A stretch of 64,000 nucleotides of DNA from Rosa chinensis (lineage: Eukaryota > Streptophyta > Magnoliopsida > Rosales > Rosaceae). The translations under genes were made by a program, and so were the position numbers. Below the pieces are notes generated by a model, which saw only the letters and a program-made list of their open reading frames with translations, did not search any database and was not told the DNA's origin. Below are positions 53,638-64,000 of the stretch, piece by piece; positions within the stretch are counted from its first letter, which is position 1, and every line of letters starts with the position of its first letter. The stretch spans positions 68,366,819 through 68,430,818 of the forward strand of contig NC_037094.1 in the NCBI RefSeq assembly GCF_002994745.2, in the 5' to 3' direction.

Positions 53638-55790
53638 GCAAATGAGTGGCAAGTATCTGATCTTTTCTTTATTGTTGTAATAGAAAATTAAGCTAGTCAT
53701 GTTCATAGATTTTGTTTTTTTTTATCTTAAGGGTTCAAGACTAGTGGGTCTGTTCAATGTAGACGTTCTTGCTTAGAGGTGTGAGCCTTGACACTTTTCA
53801 AGTAATAAGCTTCCTTGGTTTAAGCATTGCTTGATAATTATTCAATTAGAAGATAACTGGACTCATTTGTACTGTAAAATGCTTGGTGTTTCTTTAGAAA
53901 ATCCCTGATAGCCAGATAGTAGCACAATGTTTGTTCTGGATATTCAAAAAGCTTCAGTGACTGCTATGGTTCGCTGTCCTCTTCTGGTCTTGCTTGAAGC
54001 CATAGTACTGCGTTTGTTTTGAGAAATTGAGGAAAGGAATATCAAAAAAGAAAGCCTATGGGATATGAGATAGTCAACTTTCCGGCTTTCTTAGGTTCCG
54101 GAAATGGTGGTTTGGCACTGCATATGAGATTCTGTTTTCATGTCTAGGTAACCCTTGAGCAGGCACTTAGTCTTGAAATCAGTATATTGGCTGAAGATGT
54201 AGAATCACACTATGAAATAGGCCGCAGAACCACCCAGTTTTGAGAGATGAAATCTTAAAGAAATAGAGTGGTGTATTGGCTCAGTTTATGTACCACTGGT
54301 TGTCATTGGTAATTGGTTTTAGTTGTGAAGTCCATATGACTTTATCAAATAGAAGTTGATTCATAGTACTAATGAAGGTCGCATTGAGATCGATAGTAAA
54401 CTCTTATTAAAGGTCCATCAGTCAAAACTTCAATCGCCAAAAAGTAAAGGTTACATGAGTTAAAAATATCTTTAGCCAATAACTCATGTAATGTTTGATT
54501 TTGTTGCTCCCCCTCCAATTATCCAGTCATTTGATTCTATTAATGAAAAGCAAGTCCGCCACCATCAACAACGCCAAGGAACGAAAAAGAAATGAGTAGG
54601 CATAAACCTACAATAGCCTCACATGATAAAAGATTAAAAGGATAAGGTTCTCGAAGCGGCATACCAACCCAGTGCCAACCCTAGCATACTAGTTTTTCTT
54701 TCTTTTTTTTTCTTTTTTCTTTCTTTTTTTCTTTTTCCAATATGGAAAAGGAAAGTTCTATTCATACCTCCCAAGATAACGTTTAGACCTCCAACAATTT
54801 TTAGAAGTTTTTAAATCCAACTTTGCCCTTCTAAAAAATGAACAAAATGAAAGATTAAAAAAATTAAATAAAATTTGCACCTTCTCTTCTCCCCTCTTCC
54901 CCCTCCCTCATTCTCTTACAGCCATACATGAGGATTATTGGGCAACTTTGATTAAGGTAGAATGTTAAAGATTGCAAAATCGAATAAAGGACAAAAAATA
55001 CAATTGAGAAAATAATGATTGAAAAGCAATTTCTATTTTCTATTCTTTTTGTTTCTTTCTAGTTTGGCTTAATTGCTTCACTTCATGGAGTTGATCGTTA
55101 ATTGTTATCTTGGTCTCTTTTTTATGGTTTTTTTTTTTTTTTTTGCTAGAGTAGACTATGTTGCTAGCCTGATTTGGGTTTAGGGAAATTGATTTTGATA
55201 ATAGTCCTCTTGTGGTATTGTAAATTGCATGATTTATTAAGAAATAGAAAAAAGTTCATAAGAGTATTCAAGCTTACAAGGTGAATGGTGTTAAGTCATG
55301 ACTATGAACTGAGTTTTGAGTGATGAAAAAAAAGATATTATTAGTAGATTTGTATTGGAAAAAATTGTGTGGATACAAAAAATGGCAAGATTGGAAGTTT
55401 TGTGTAAATTTTAGAATGAGAAGTCCAAATACCAATTTAGGAAGTATGAATAAAAGCTCCCTATGCAAAATCATAAATAATATACAACTTGCGGTCACCT
55501 ATGAAGTTATAACTTTAATACATACTATGCCTACATTACATACCTGACTTCAACATTCAAGATCAACACCCCAATTAACAGCAAATCCTGTTATTTTGAA
55601 AGATAATAATAAAAAGAAAAAGTGAATTTAAAACTTCGAGTTTAATAAGTTTATTGTCCAAGGAAAAAAAGGAATGAAATTTTAACGGGAAATTTGGGGA
55701 TAGGTGATCTCTTCCCATTTTGATAACTTAAAAATAGTCTATTTTCTCTAAATTGCAAGGGTAGAGGTGTACTTGTCGTAATTCTACTCT
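53638..55790. other. Intergenic region
   Basis: It contains the mL41 3' UTR and then about 2 kb of AT-rich DNA with pyrimidine runs near 54690-54740. No other gene was recognised. Confidence 0.5.
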
Positions 55791-55799
55791 ATTTATAAA
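55791..55799 (+). promoter_or_regulatory. TATA box of the second SDR gene
   Basis: 'atttataaa' lies about 60 bp before the ATG at 55857, matching the arrangement at the first SDR gene. Confidence 0.6.
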
Positions 55800-55856
55800 C
55801 TCTTCCGCTAATACGTGAAGCTCTACTACTAGTACTACCACAGCTCGATCAACACT

Positions 55857-56354
55857 ATGACTGAGGCCATACCAGTACCACTGCAGAAGCTCCGCGGCAA
55901 GGTGGCCATCGTCACCGGCGCCGCCAGCGGCATCGGAGCAGTCACTGCTCGCCATTTCGCAAATCACGGCTCTCTCACCGTCGTAATCGCCGACGTGCAA
56001 GACGGCAAAGGCCGAGAAGTGGCCGCATCGATCAGTTCTAACCGCTGCACCTACGTCCACTGCGACGTCACCGACGAGCACCAGGTCAAATACCTAGTTG
56101 ACTCTACTGTGAAGCTGTACGGCCGCCTCGACGTGATGTACAGCAACGCGGGAATAACCCCCCCGTCGGCGCAGACTGTGCTGGAGCTGGACCTGTCCTT
56201 GTTCGACAAGGTGATGGCGGTGAACGCGAGAGGGATGGCGGCGTGTGTGATGCACGCGGCTCGCGCGATGGTAGAGAAGGGAGTTAGAGGCAGCATAGTG
56301 TGCACCGCGAGCGTTCAGGCGGATTGCGGGACGGAGAGCATGACGGACTACACG
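55857..56354 (+). pseudogene. SDR110C-type dehydrogenase interrupted by Tat-2
   Basis: The first 166 codons are a close paralogue of the SDR at 19937. They have the cofactor site TGAASGIG, IADVQD, CDVTDEH, NAG and VNARG, with the active-site region CTASVQADCG. The gene is cut after the codons for MTDYT, inside the catalytic YxxxK motif, by the end of the Tat-2 LTR at 56355. Translation would run on into 31 LTR-derived residues and stop at 56448-56450. The remaining third presumably lies beyond the other LTR, outside the window. As it stands the gene is inactive. Confidence 0.93.
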
Positions 56355-57449
56355 TGTTTGGCTCCAAAACCAGCTGGTGTGCAAACAGTCTCTTTTGAGC
56401 GAGTGGTTGCGCAGGCGTGCCAGCACCGCGGGGTGCAGTCGTTGGGGTAGTCCCGTGACCTGACTTCTTTTCAAGCGCTGTGGACGAGGAGAGCACCAAC
56501 CTCGTCACAGGGTTCTTTTCTTGCCTTTCGGAAAAGGACTTCTTGCCTTACGCGGGTAAGGGCTTTGGTTGTGGTCTCTTTGCGTTCACTGAATCGATAC
56601 TCAACTTGAAAGCCGAGCAGAGCAATCACTGGGAAGTTTGAGAGAAACACGGGTTCGCTAAAGCGTGACTTTAGCTTCGCTGGGTGCGAGGGCGTTACCC
56701 TTGCTTCGCTGAAGTAACAGTGGCGGTTGTGCTCGCAGTCGGCTCCTGGGGAGACTGGGACTGGAAGTACGGTCGCCGGGTTGAACTGGTGAGGCTGACA
56801 GTCGGCTCGCGAGGAGACTAGGACTGGCGGACGGTCACCGGGTTTCAACGAGGTTGGGGGTTTGCTCCGGGGAGGCTTTGTAATCGCTGGGATTGATTGA
56901 TTCAAGAGAGGGTCCTTCCTGTATCGTTTTTAGCCTCTATATATAGGCTACTGCAGATTCACTTTCCAAATAGGAATGGAATACTATATTTTAAGCCACA
57001 GTTATTGGCCTTGAATCAAATCAAAACTCTTAATAGTTTTGATATTATCGTAGGCGATAATTAATAATTATCCTCCTCCGTCGCTGCTAGAATGTAGGCA
57101 AGGATACGCACAGCGATAATTAATAATTATCCTCCTGCATCCAGCCCAACTGGTACCGGCCGCTAGAATGTAGGCAAGTATCGGCCAGAGAAACATTTTG
57201 CCTCTTAGAATCCTAGATGTGATCGCTGGATGCGAGCAGTAGGATACGCACGTATTAATTGCAAATATATCCTCACGCCCTTCTGAGCGCTCAAATCTTC
57301 ATGCAATTAATGATGATATCTCCTTATGAGACACGGGATAAGCAGCATCACGACCCAAGTCCATGTAATCCCATTTTGGGCCGCAAGTATCGGCCCACTG
57401 GCTCAGACCCACTAAAGGATTTCGCCAAACTTACTTTTGGGCTCAAACA
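56355..57449 (-). repeat. 3' LTR of Tat-2
   Basis: It starts 'tgtttggctccaaaaccagc' and ends 'gggctcaaaca' (plus strand), 1095 bp. Short blocks match the reverse complement of the Tat-1 LTR ('acagtctctttt', 'aggcgtgccagcaccg', 'gagagcaccaacctcgtca'). A minus-strand TATA box (TATATATA) lies at about 56936-56945. The partner LTR is outside the window. Confidence 0.85.
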
Positions 57450-57463
57450 TTGCCCCCCAGGCC
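57450..57463 (-). other. Polypurine tract of Tat-2
   Basis: 'ttgccccccaggcc' on the plus strand is the reverse complement of the G-rich tract seen in Tat-1, placed directly next to the LTR. Confidence 0.8.
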
Positions 57464-57604
57464 CCGAAATCAGGCCTGCTAAAATGCAACTGATTGAAGG
57501 GGACTTAGAAAGAAGCGTTAGTCGCTTGAAACGATGCCATTAATAAAGGTCGCGTCCCTTCATTTGTGAAACGTTTTCTGTCGCATCGTTTCCTTCACAA
57601 AATT

Positions 57605-57615
57605 CTTTATTTAAA
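57605..57615 (+). promoter_or_regulatory. TATA-like box of the Tat-2 PMD gene
   Basis: 'tttatttaaac' lies about 100 bp before the ATG at 57711 and is followed by a CA/pyrimidine-rich leader. It replaces the triplicated promoter seen in Tat-1. Confidence 0.45.
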
Positions 57616-57710
57616 CGCACAGCCGCAGTCCTGTCACATCAGACACTCCCTCCAATTCCAAACCCAGAAAAACCCACCTCTACTCCATCCTCTTTGCAAA
57701 CGACCCAGAA

Positions 57711-60700
57711 ATGGCTCCTCCTAAGAAAATTGTCGTCGATCAGGAAGAAGAATTGAACGAAATGGCTGCTCGGACCTGGGGCACCAGTATCGGGGCTCGC
57801 ATTCATCTAGAGACCACTATTCACCGACCCCTACTCCTTCGTTTTTCCAATCACCACACCGGATTAGGCCCAGCACCGCAAGGTGTTATCCCAAACGATG
57901 TCATCGCTATGTACGGTCTTCCTGTCCGACGGCCCATTCTAGTCCTCCGAAGGACTCCCAGAGACTTTAGCGGTTGGGGTGTCCAAAACCATCGAGCCAA
58001 GATAGGGAATTGGCCATCCTCCATTAGTGCGCAGGAAACCTCTTGGTATCGCGAGGCGCGGGCGCGAGATCTAGGTCGCTGGAATGCTGCGGGTATCACC
58101 CATGCTATTGATTTGTGCTTCCACCTTCCTCGCGGTGGTAATCGCTCGCCACTCGCTGCTTTCCTCTGTTTCTGGAATACCTCCACCAACACATTTGACT
58201 TCAGATTTGGTCAAATGAGCATTACCCTGTTGGACATCCTTGCCATCACTGGCCTTCCCATCGATGGCGAGCCGTATGTGCATGGTCAATTTGACTCGAC
58301 CGATTTCACTTTGACCATGGCCCAGCAAGGCCGCAGCGCTCATAGTGGTTCATACCCAAGATGGCTGGCATATTACAGCCGGGAACACAATGCGACCGGA
58401 GGAATCGCTTTCCTTGAATATTGGCTCTGTAAATTTATATTCTGCACCTCCTCCTGCAAGCCCACTGGCACCTGGACCTATTTAGCAACGGCCCTCTACA
58501 ACGGCCGCAACATCGGGCTCGGACAACCGGTCTTGGGCGCTATTTATCGCATGCTGTACCAAGCGACGATGCACCCCTTTGAGACCAACATTTCCGGACC
58601 CTTCTGGATCCTGGACTTCTGGATCCAGACCTACTTCCCATTCTTCCGCCGCGAAGATATCCTGCTATCCCCGCCGGTTGATCAACTGTTAGGTCGTTGG
58701 TTCTGTTGCGAGGACAAGTACTCATCTCCCCCCTACTCTGAATGCTTTTCTTATCTGTACTTGCTAGACGACATGCCATACTGCGATTTAATTCTGGGAA
58801 GACGATTCCCCTCTGTGTTACAATATGGATTCCTCCCTGGCGATCCTCGTTATCCCGACCGCGCTCGCCTGGCGTTCCGCCGCGCCATCTCTTGTTCAGA
58901 CATTCGGATCGCTACCGAGGAACTCAGCTATGAGCTCTACGCTCCTAACCATTTCGCCCGCCAATTTGGCCTTGTCCAATTGGTACCAATCCCTCCGTAT
59001 GATGCCTGGAACTACAACACCTCCTGGAGAAGATTCGGTCCACCTTCCGGGCCCCCACCGGCACAAAGTATGCTCGTGCTGGTCGACCTTCCTGATTGGG
59101 CCCAAAACCTAGAGGCTGTCGACGGAACCGAAGAAGGGTATGAGATTTGGTGGAGAGAAGTCTCTGTCAACTGCTGGACTCAACCAGATGACGAACTCTT
59201 CGCTACTCTCTTTGGCGAGCTCAGGAACCCATACCCCACTGATATTGAAGTGCTCGCTCGCTTTTCTGAAGACGCCAACAGGCCTCGACCCCTCCAAGTG
59301 GTTAGGCCTACGCGAGCTCCTCGCCCGGCCCAGGCTGGCATCGTAATTCGTGAACCACCTCCAGAAGTAAGTACTGCAACTCTAATTTCTGCAGACTCCT
59401 TCTTTGTTTCATTTACTCATTCTTGTTTGTATTAGGGGAGTGCGCCGCGCCCTGGCCGCCGCACAAACCATGCTTCACCGGCCGCTGGACAGACTGGAAA
59501 ACAAAAAGCAGTACTTGCTGAAGCTACAGCTGAGAGCTCTTCTTCCTCTTCTGATGACGACGATCTACAAACCGTAAGCACCCTTTGTCTTCAGGACCAA
59601 CTTTGTGATTTGAATGCTAATCTCTCGCTTCTCCCAGGTCGTGGCTGCTATAGCCCACAAGCGTAGTCGCTCAGATGCTCATACTGCCACCTGGGAAGAA
59701 GATGAACCGATGGCCGACCGGCTGGTAAGAAACAAAGAGCCTATGTTAGAAATTATCCCTGTCTCTGCCCATGTTTCACACCCTTCTCCTTTACAGGTTC
59801 GTCGCAGACCATCCAACCATGCCGGGGAAGGCTCTTCAGCCGCCGCTCAAGGGACAAACGCTTCGCGAGCGCCAACATCCGTGGGACCTGAAAATCTTCC
59901 ACCTCCCGTCAGCACTGATGGCGGCTCAGCCTCTATCCCTGTACAGATCATAGAAGATAGTTCCGATGAAACGGAAGAGAATGCGCCCCTTCCGGACGCA
60001 TCAACTGAGGAACTGCTCGCTACACAACCACCAGCACCCGCATCACCTGATCGCAATCCTGATGAGGAAGCTCATGAATCCGCGCCAGTAAACGTCTCAT
60101 GCGAGGGTCCTGTGGCAGAGGTATTCTTAATTGAAAATTGGTGCCTTAGTTCCTATTCTTCTTGTACACCTGACCGTCTTTCCTCATTGCAGAGTGACGT
60201 CCCTGTTGAGGAGGTCGCTGTCCCTGACCCTGCTGAGCCCGCTGATGAAGGCATGGCGAATCAAGAACCTGCCCCCCAGATTCCAGAGATAGTTGCTGAT
60301 ATGGATGCAGTACCAGAACAAGTTGCGGCCCCGACCATCGAACCTCAAGTAGGCCCTGCTGTTGCTACCGCTGACGCAGACATCATCGCTGAAGTTCCTC
60401 CTCCTGAGCCTCCTAATAGGCTGGAAAGACTTGTTCGCGTACTCGAAGTGGCTCCCCCGAGGGTCGCGGATGAAGCGAGGGACAATCTGCAGCGACTCCT
60501 GGGTCCTGACATTTTACTGCCGGGCGCAGCTGCCAGAGCTCAAGAGTATCTGATGGTACTTCGCCGCGAATGCGCCATCGCTGAAGATGAATTCGTTGAA
60601 ATATATGAGCTCTTGCAAAATCTTCCTGCAAGGATCAAAGATAGGACGACCGCGGCCGCGCAGGCCAGGCAGGTTCAGGTTCACTATCACGGCCTTGCAC

Positions 60701-61026
60701 AACAAGCAGAAGTATCTGGCGACTCTCTAAGCGATCAAGCGATTCGCGTTAGGGATCTGAGAATCTCACAGAACCACCTTCGGACCCACATTCAGGATCT
60801 CCAAACCCAACTAATCAAAGCCCAGGCCCAACTAGTGACGGTCACGGCCCAACTGGCGCAGGAGGAGCCTCAGATAGAACAGCCCCTAACGGCGCTAGAA
60901 GCAATGTCTCAGAACTTGGCTCAAGCGCGCGAAGCAGTTCGACAAGCAGAGCACGCTGTTGCCGACGCTAGCTTTCGTCTGGATGAGCACTTGCTTCGCT
61001 TGACCCATGCGCGTCGAAAACTTTAG
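57711..61026 (+). CDS. Plant mobile domain (PMD, aminotransferase-like) protein, antisense cargo of Tat-2
   Basis: There are five exons: 57711-59366, 59436-59573, 59638-59724, 59797-60120 and 60193-61026. All introns are 64-72 bp, GT-AG and phase 0, giving 1012 residues without a stop. The PMD domain occupies about residues 50-520: DVIAMYGLPVRRP, ARDLGRWNAAGITHAIDLCF, FDFRFGQMSITLLD, SGPFWILDFWIQTYFPFF, ELYAPNHFARQFG. A serine/acid-rich region and a C-terminal coiled coil follow (starting RLVRVLEVAPPRV). PMD proteins act in the nucleus. Host members (MAIN, MAIL1 type) affect transposon silencing and genome stability, and related domains are known in transposons. Here the gene is antisense to pol between integrase and the 3' LTR. 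The intact frame and splicing suggest it has been kept functional. Confidence 0.88.
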
Positions 61027-61317
61027 GCCTCCTGTTTTAGGCCCATTTTACTTTGTATAAGGATATGTTTAACATATATACAATATTCAGCCCGCTTTGT
61101 TCGGCCCAAATATCATTTAAGGTTTGCCAATTAATGAACAGCAAGACCGTTGAAAAGATAATCCTAATTTGGGCGGTTGCTTTCTTGGAGACCGTCCTGC
61201 TTCCCACGCGTCTTCAATATCTTCCATTTCTGAGATAATCGCATTCAACCGCATTGATTCTCTTATTGATGGCGTTGAAATCGTCTCAACTGCCTACCAC
61301 ACGGTGTGAGATCAACC

Positions 61318-62066
61318 CTATAAATACCAGCTGCCAAAGAAGAGCGATAACCCAACCACCATGTTTCTTCCAAAGATGAACTCGCCAGCCCTGTTGCTTT
61401 TCCTCCATTTTCTAAAATCTTCCCACCGTGGTCTCACCCTTAGCCACAGATTCTTAGGCTTCATGGCTTAATCTCAAGACCTGGTTAGGCTTCATGGCCT
61501 AATCTCAGGTCCAGCGGCGTGTCTTTGGTTACTGAAAATCTAGATGAACTTGCCAGTCTTAGTTAAACCGAAGAACACGCCGCGCTCCTAACGCGGCAGA
61601 ACCAAATTCTGAGGAGTCCAACTTTTCAGATTGCCTGCGCGGAGCAAACGGAGGAAGGGAGGAAGGCCATTTTGAGGCTAACCTGTCTGCCTCCGCGGTC
61701 TATCTCTGGGGCCTGGGCACGCACTTTCTGATTTACCCCAGGAGGTAGATGTGGTTGTGAGTCGCGCCTGCTATGGAGCCCAACTCTTGCCTGGAGGAGA
61801 GGTCCCAGCAGGGGAGTGAAGGCCCTCTTTTTCCCTCTTCCTCTAGCATCGATGACAGCAGCGGCCACTTAGATGGGAGGAGGATCTGATCATAGGGGGA
61901 AGAAGAGCCCTCAGCTGTAGCTTCAGCAAGTGCCTATACAAGGGCCTATACCTATACACACGGCCACGGCGAACACTTTAAACTTTCATGTCTGTAGCTC
62001 GCATGTGAACCTGTATTGCTCTATTCTGTTGTATGCTTCTGGCCGCAAAGCCACTTTATGAATAAA
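61318..62066 (+). ncRNA. Putative second antisense transcription unit of Tat-2
   Basis: A TATA box ('cctataaatacc', 61318-61326) is followed by about 740 bases ending in 'ggccgcaaagccactttatg' and AATAAA at 62061-62066. An early ATG (61361) starts only a short frame. A doubled motif 'aggcttcatggc(t/c)taatct' lies at 61467-61508. The order matches the Tat-1 unit on its minus strand (12057 to about 11053). No long ORF, and coding status unknown. No WUS-like homeobox is present here. Confidence 0.45.
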
Positions 62067-62377
62067 AATGCTCGATTTACTCAAAAATCTGTACAAACGC
62101 AAAAGCAAAAATAATCCAAAATGAAAGCCTCTTGTATAGGCCCTTGTATTTATTCTTAACATGTTTTGTCAAGATCATGAATAACAACCCAGTAACTGAT
62201 AACATGGACTATAATCATAAACAAAACCTCTTGTATAGGTTCTTAAAATGAAGCCTCTTGTATAGGCCCTAATAGATATTGAGATGTTGCCCCCCAATGT
62301 TCAGCGGGGAGCAGAAACAAAACAGAAAGGCCACAGAGAAAAGGCCGAATAACCATAACGCTGCGAGCCGATGAAGA
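62067..62377. other. Spacer between antisense unit and pol of Tat-2
   Basis: It contains three copies of 'cctcttgtatagg' (near 62128, 62228 and 62253) and two 'ttgcccccca' tracts. No gene was seen. Confidence 0.55.
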
Positions 62378-64000
62378 TTAAGGTTGCCCCCCAGTCGGAG
62401 TAAAAACAGAGTCGGGAGGATCATCAAACTCCCAGACACTGGGATAATATTTTTTCAAAAAACGACCGTTAATAGGGTTGCGATGGATAGCGCCGTCGAT
62501 GTCTTTGAGGTGAAAAGCACCACGCTCCAATATTCGGTGGATAACAAAGGGTCCCTCCCATCGCGGCGTCCATTTACCGCGACCGATGACCTTTTCACCC
62601 AGGGGTAAAATGGCCTTCCAAACGAGGTCACCTTCTTTAAAACTGCGACCCCGCGTCCTCTTGTCATAGGCGCGGGCAATACGCTGCTTGTCCATCACCA
62701 AATTGTCCAAAGCGGCCAAGCGCTGCTCGCTTAAGTCTTCGTGCTCCTGCCACATTGCTTGAACATAGTCCTCACCAATCAAATGATGCTGTTCTTGGAC
62801 TCGTAAGGAATGCACATTAATTTCTAATGGTAAGACAGCGTCATGTCCAAACATAAGAGCGTACGGCGTCGTGGCGGTGGGGTTGCGCTTCGAAGTGCGA
62901 TAGGCCCAAAGTGTCTCGTGCAAAGTATCATGCCACTGTCGAGGATTCTCCACCAACATCTTCTTCAGTAAGGTGATGATTATCTTGTTGCTCGCCTCCG
63001 CCTGACCATTAGATTGAGCATAGTATGGAGTACTATGTGTGAACTGAATGCCAAAGTCATTCACCAGCTCCTCAACGGGGCCTCCCATGAATGCTGCCCC
63101 CCTGTCCGACACCAACACTTCAGGTATGCCAAACCTGCAGAGAATATTACAGAAAATAAACTGGCGAATGGTAGTGCCGGAGGCCTCCTTTAGAGGTTCT
63201 GCTTCAACCCATTTCGTGAAGTAATCAGTGGCGACAATGATAAACTTGTGCTGTAGGGAAGAATGAGGATGGATCATCCCAATCAAGTCCAGCGCCCAGC
63301 CTCGCGCAGGCCATGGTTTAATGATAGGTTGCATAGGGATGTTAGGAACATGCTGGACAGGACCGTGTGCTTGACAATCCGCACAGCCTTTGGCGAATGC
63401 AATACAATCCTTCAAAATGCTGGGCCAATAATAACCATGACGTCGGAGGAGCCAACGCATCTTAGGTTCGGCTTGATGAGATCCACATATCCCCGTGTGC
63501 ATCTCGCGCATCAATCTTTTGGCTTCGCGACCGTAGACGCATCGAAAATCTATACCATCTTCGCCACGTCTGCGTAGTTCATCACCTCTAAGGAAGTAAT
63601 TCAATGCGAGGAAACGAATTTTCCTATCAGCGCTGGAGTCTGGTCGTTTGAGGTATTCAATCAGTGGGATCCGCCAATCAACATCAATGGGCTCGAGTAC
63701 CGCAACCACGGGATCATCTGGAGGATCAGGGCGAGCAAGCCACGAAGGTAGTGTGCGGCGCTCAACTTTCAGAATGCGCTCGCGCACTCCGTATTTCAAG
63801 CTTATGCCCGTAGCCAGCTGAGCGAGCTCATTGGCAGCAAAGTTACGTTCACGTGGTATATGTTCCATACCAACATCTGTAAATTGGTCCAGAAGCTCAA
63901 CGGCGCGACTCAAGTAGGGGATGAGCAGCCAACTCGTACAGCGATATTTTTCCAGAAGCTGATTGATCACGAGCTGAGAATCTCCGCGAATCTGAACGTC
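62378..64000 (-). CDS. Pol C-terminal part of Tat-2: archaeal-type RNase H end and integrase (partial)
   Basis: The frame is open from the window edge (GDSQLVINQ of the second RNase H) to the stop at 62378, 540 residues. Integrase zinc finger: H and H in MHTGICGSHQ (with upstream His), then CADCQAHGP. DDE core: ALDLIGMIHP, VSDRGAAFMGG and NGQAEASNK. The C-terminal domain includes GRGKWTPRWEGPF. It is about 85-90% similar to the matching part of Tat-1 pol (by eye) and has no lesion in the visible part. RT and gag are outside the window. Confidence 0.92.
   Translation of the reverse strand, partial: DVQIRGDSQLVINQLLEKYRCTSWLLIPYLSRAVELLDQFTDVGMEHIPRERNFAANELAQLATGISLKYGVRERILKVERRTLPSWLARPDPPDDPVVAVLEPIDVDWRIPLIEYLKRPDSSADRKIRFLALNYFLRGDELRRRGEDGIDFRCVYGREAKRLMREMHTGICGSHQAEPKMRWLLRRHGYYWPSILKDCIAFAKGCADCQAHGPVQHVPNIPMQPIIKPWPARGWALDLIGMIHPHSSLQHKFIIVATDYFTKWVEAEPLKEASGTTIRQFIFCNILCRFGIPEVLVSDRGAAFMGGPVEELVNDFGIQFTHSTPYYAQSNGQAEASNKIIITLLKKMLVENPRQWHDTLHETLWAYRTSKRNPTATTPYALMFGHDAVLPLEINVHSLRVQEQHHLIGEDYVQAMWQEHEDLSEQRLAALDNLVMDKQRIARAYDKRTRGRSFKEGDLVWKAILPLGEKVIGRGKWTPRWEGPFVIHRILERGAFHLKDIDGAIHRNPINGRFLKKYYPSVWEFDDPPDSVFTPTGGQP

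Larger units (their letters stand above)
56355..64000 (-). mobile_element. Tat-2: Ty3/gypsy Tat-like element on the minus strand, continuing past the window
   Basis: Its 3' LTR lies at the left (56355-57449), inserted in an SDR gene next to 'acacg' (56350-56354, presumed target duplication). In element order from the right come pol (aRNH and integrase, minus), an antisense unit and PMD gene (plus), the purine tract and the LTR. The LTR end, purine tract, PMD gene and pol are all related to Tat-1. gag, RT and the 5' LTR are outside the window. Confidence 0.93.

Noticed and set aside
61626..61868. Minus-strand 80-codon frame in the Tat-2 antisense unit
   Set aside because: No similarity to the corresponding part of Tat-1 and no recognisable domain. 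I also looked here for a WUS-like homeodomain and found none.

Overview
The window is nuclear DNA of a flowering plant, most likely a eudicot. It has intron-containing plant genes (a class I HD-Zip factor, mitochondrial ribosomal protein mL41, an SDR110C-type dehydrogenase, a queuine tRNA-ribosyltransferase pseudogene), long AT-rich intergenic DNA, and dense Ty3/gypsy, Ty1/copia, hAT-like and foldback elements. The general style would suit Rosaceae, but nothing here proves a family.

Layout. (1) 281-18089 is a 17.8 kb Tat-type Ty3/gypsy element (Tat-1) with 1264-bp LTRs, about 0.5% LTR divergence by eye, and a 5-bp target duplication. Besides gag-PR-RT-RNaseH-aRNH-IN it carries, on the opposite strand, a WUSCHEL-like homeobox ORF (10072-10653), a probably non-coding transcription unit (about 11045-12030) and a plant-mobile-domain (PMD) gene (12319-15702, three nonsense codons). 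(2) 1-275 plus 18095-19041 is a truncated duplicate of the 5' part of a QTRT1 gene. The longer copy is at 27438-34987 and is also a pseudogene. Insertions present in only one copy order the events. (3) 19937-22341 holds an intact SDR gene followed by an inverted partial copy of itself, with palindromic MITEs in (TA)n tracts at the joints. (4) 22377-37227 is mostly MITEs, hAT-like elements, microsatellites and the QTRT1 pseudogene. (5) 40868-42013 is an HD-Zip I gene. (6) 43793-46722 holds a LINE ORF1-like remnant and a GC-rich hAT-like element. (7) 47125-51546 is a Ty1/copia element that lacks its capsid region and has one frameshift. (8) 53063-53637 is mL41. (9) 55857-56354 is a second SDR gene, cut inside its catalytic YxxxK motif by a second, minus-oriented Tat element (Tat-2, 56355 to beyond the window end). 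Tat-2 carries an intact, five-exon PMD gene of 1012 residues antisense to pol.

How the parts relate. The two Tat elements share an unusual plan: a cargo strand opposite the gag-pol strand, with its own TATA boxes, a spliced PMD gene and a second transcription unit ending near a poly(A) signal. In Tat-1 an intronless WUS-like ORF has been added downstream, behind what looks like a diverged copy of the cargo strand's own promoter region. This is the strongest candidate for an undescribed system in the window. The SDR inverted repeat is a second one, because a read-through transcript would fold into a hairpin that includes SDR coding sequence.
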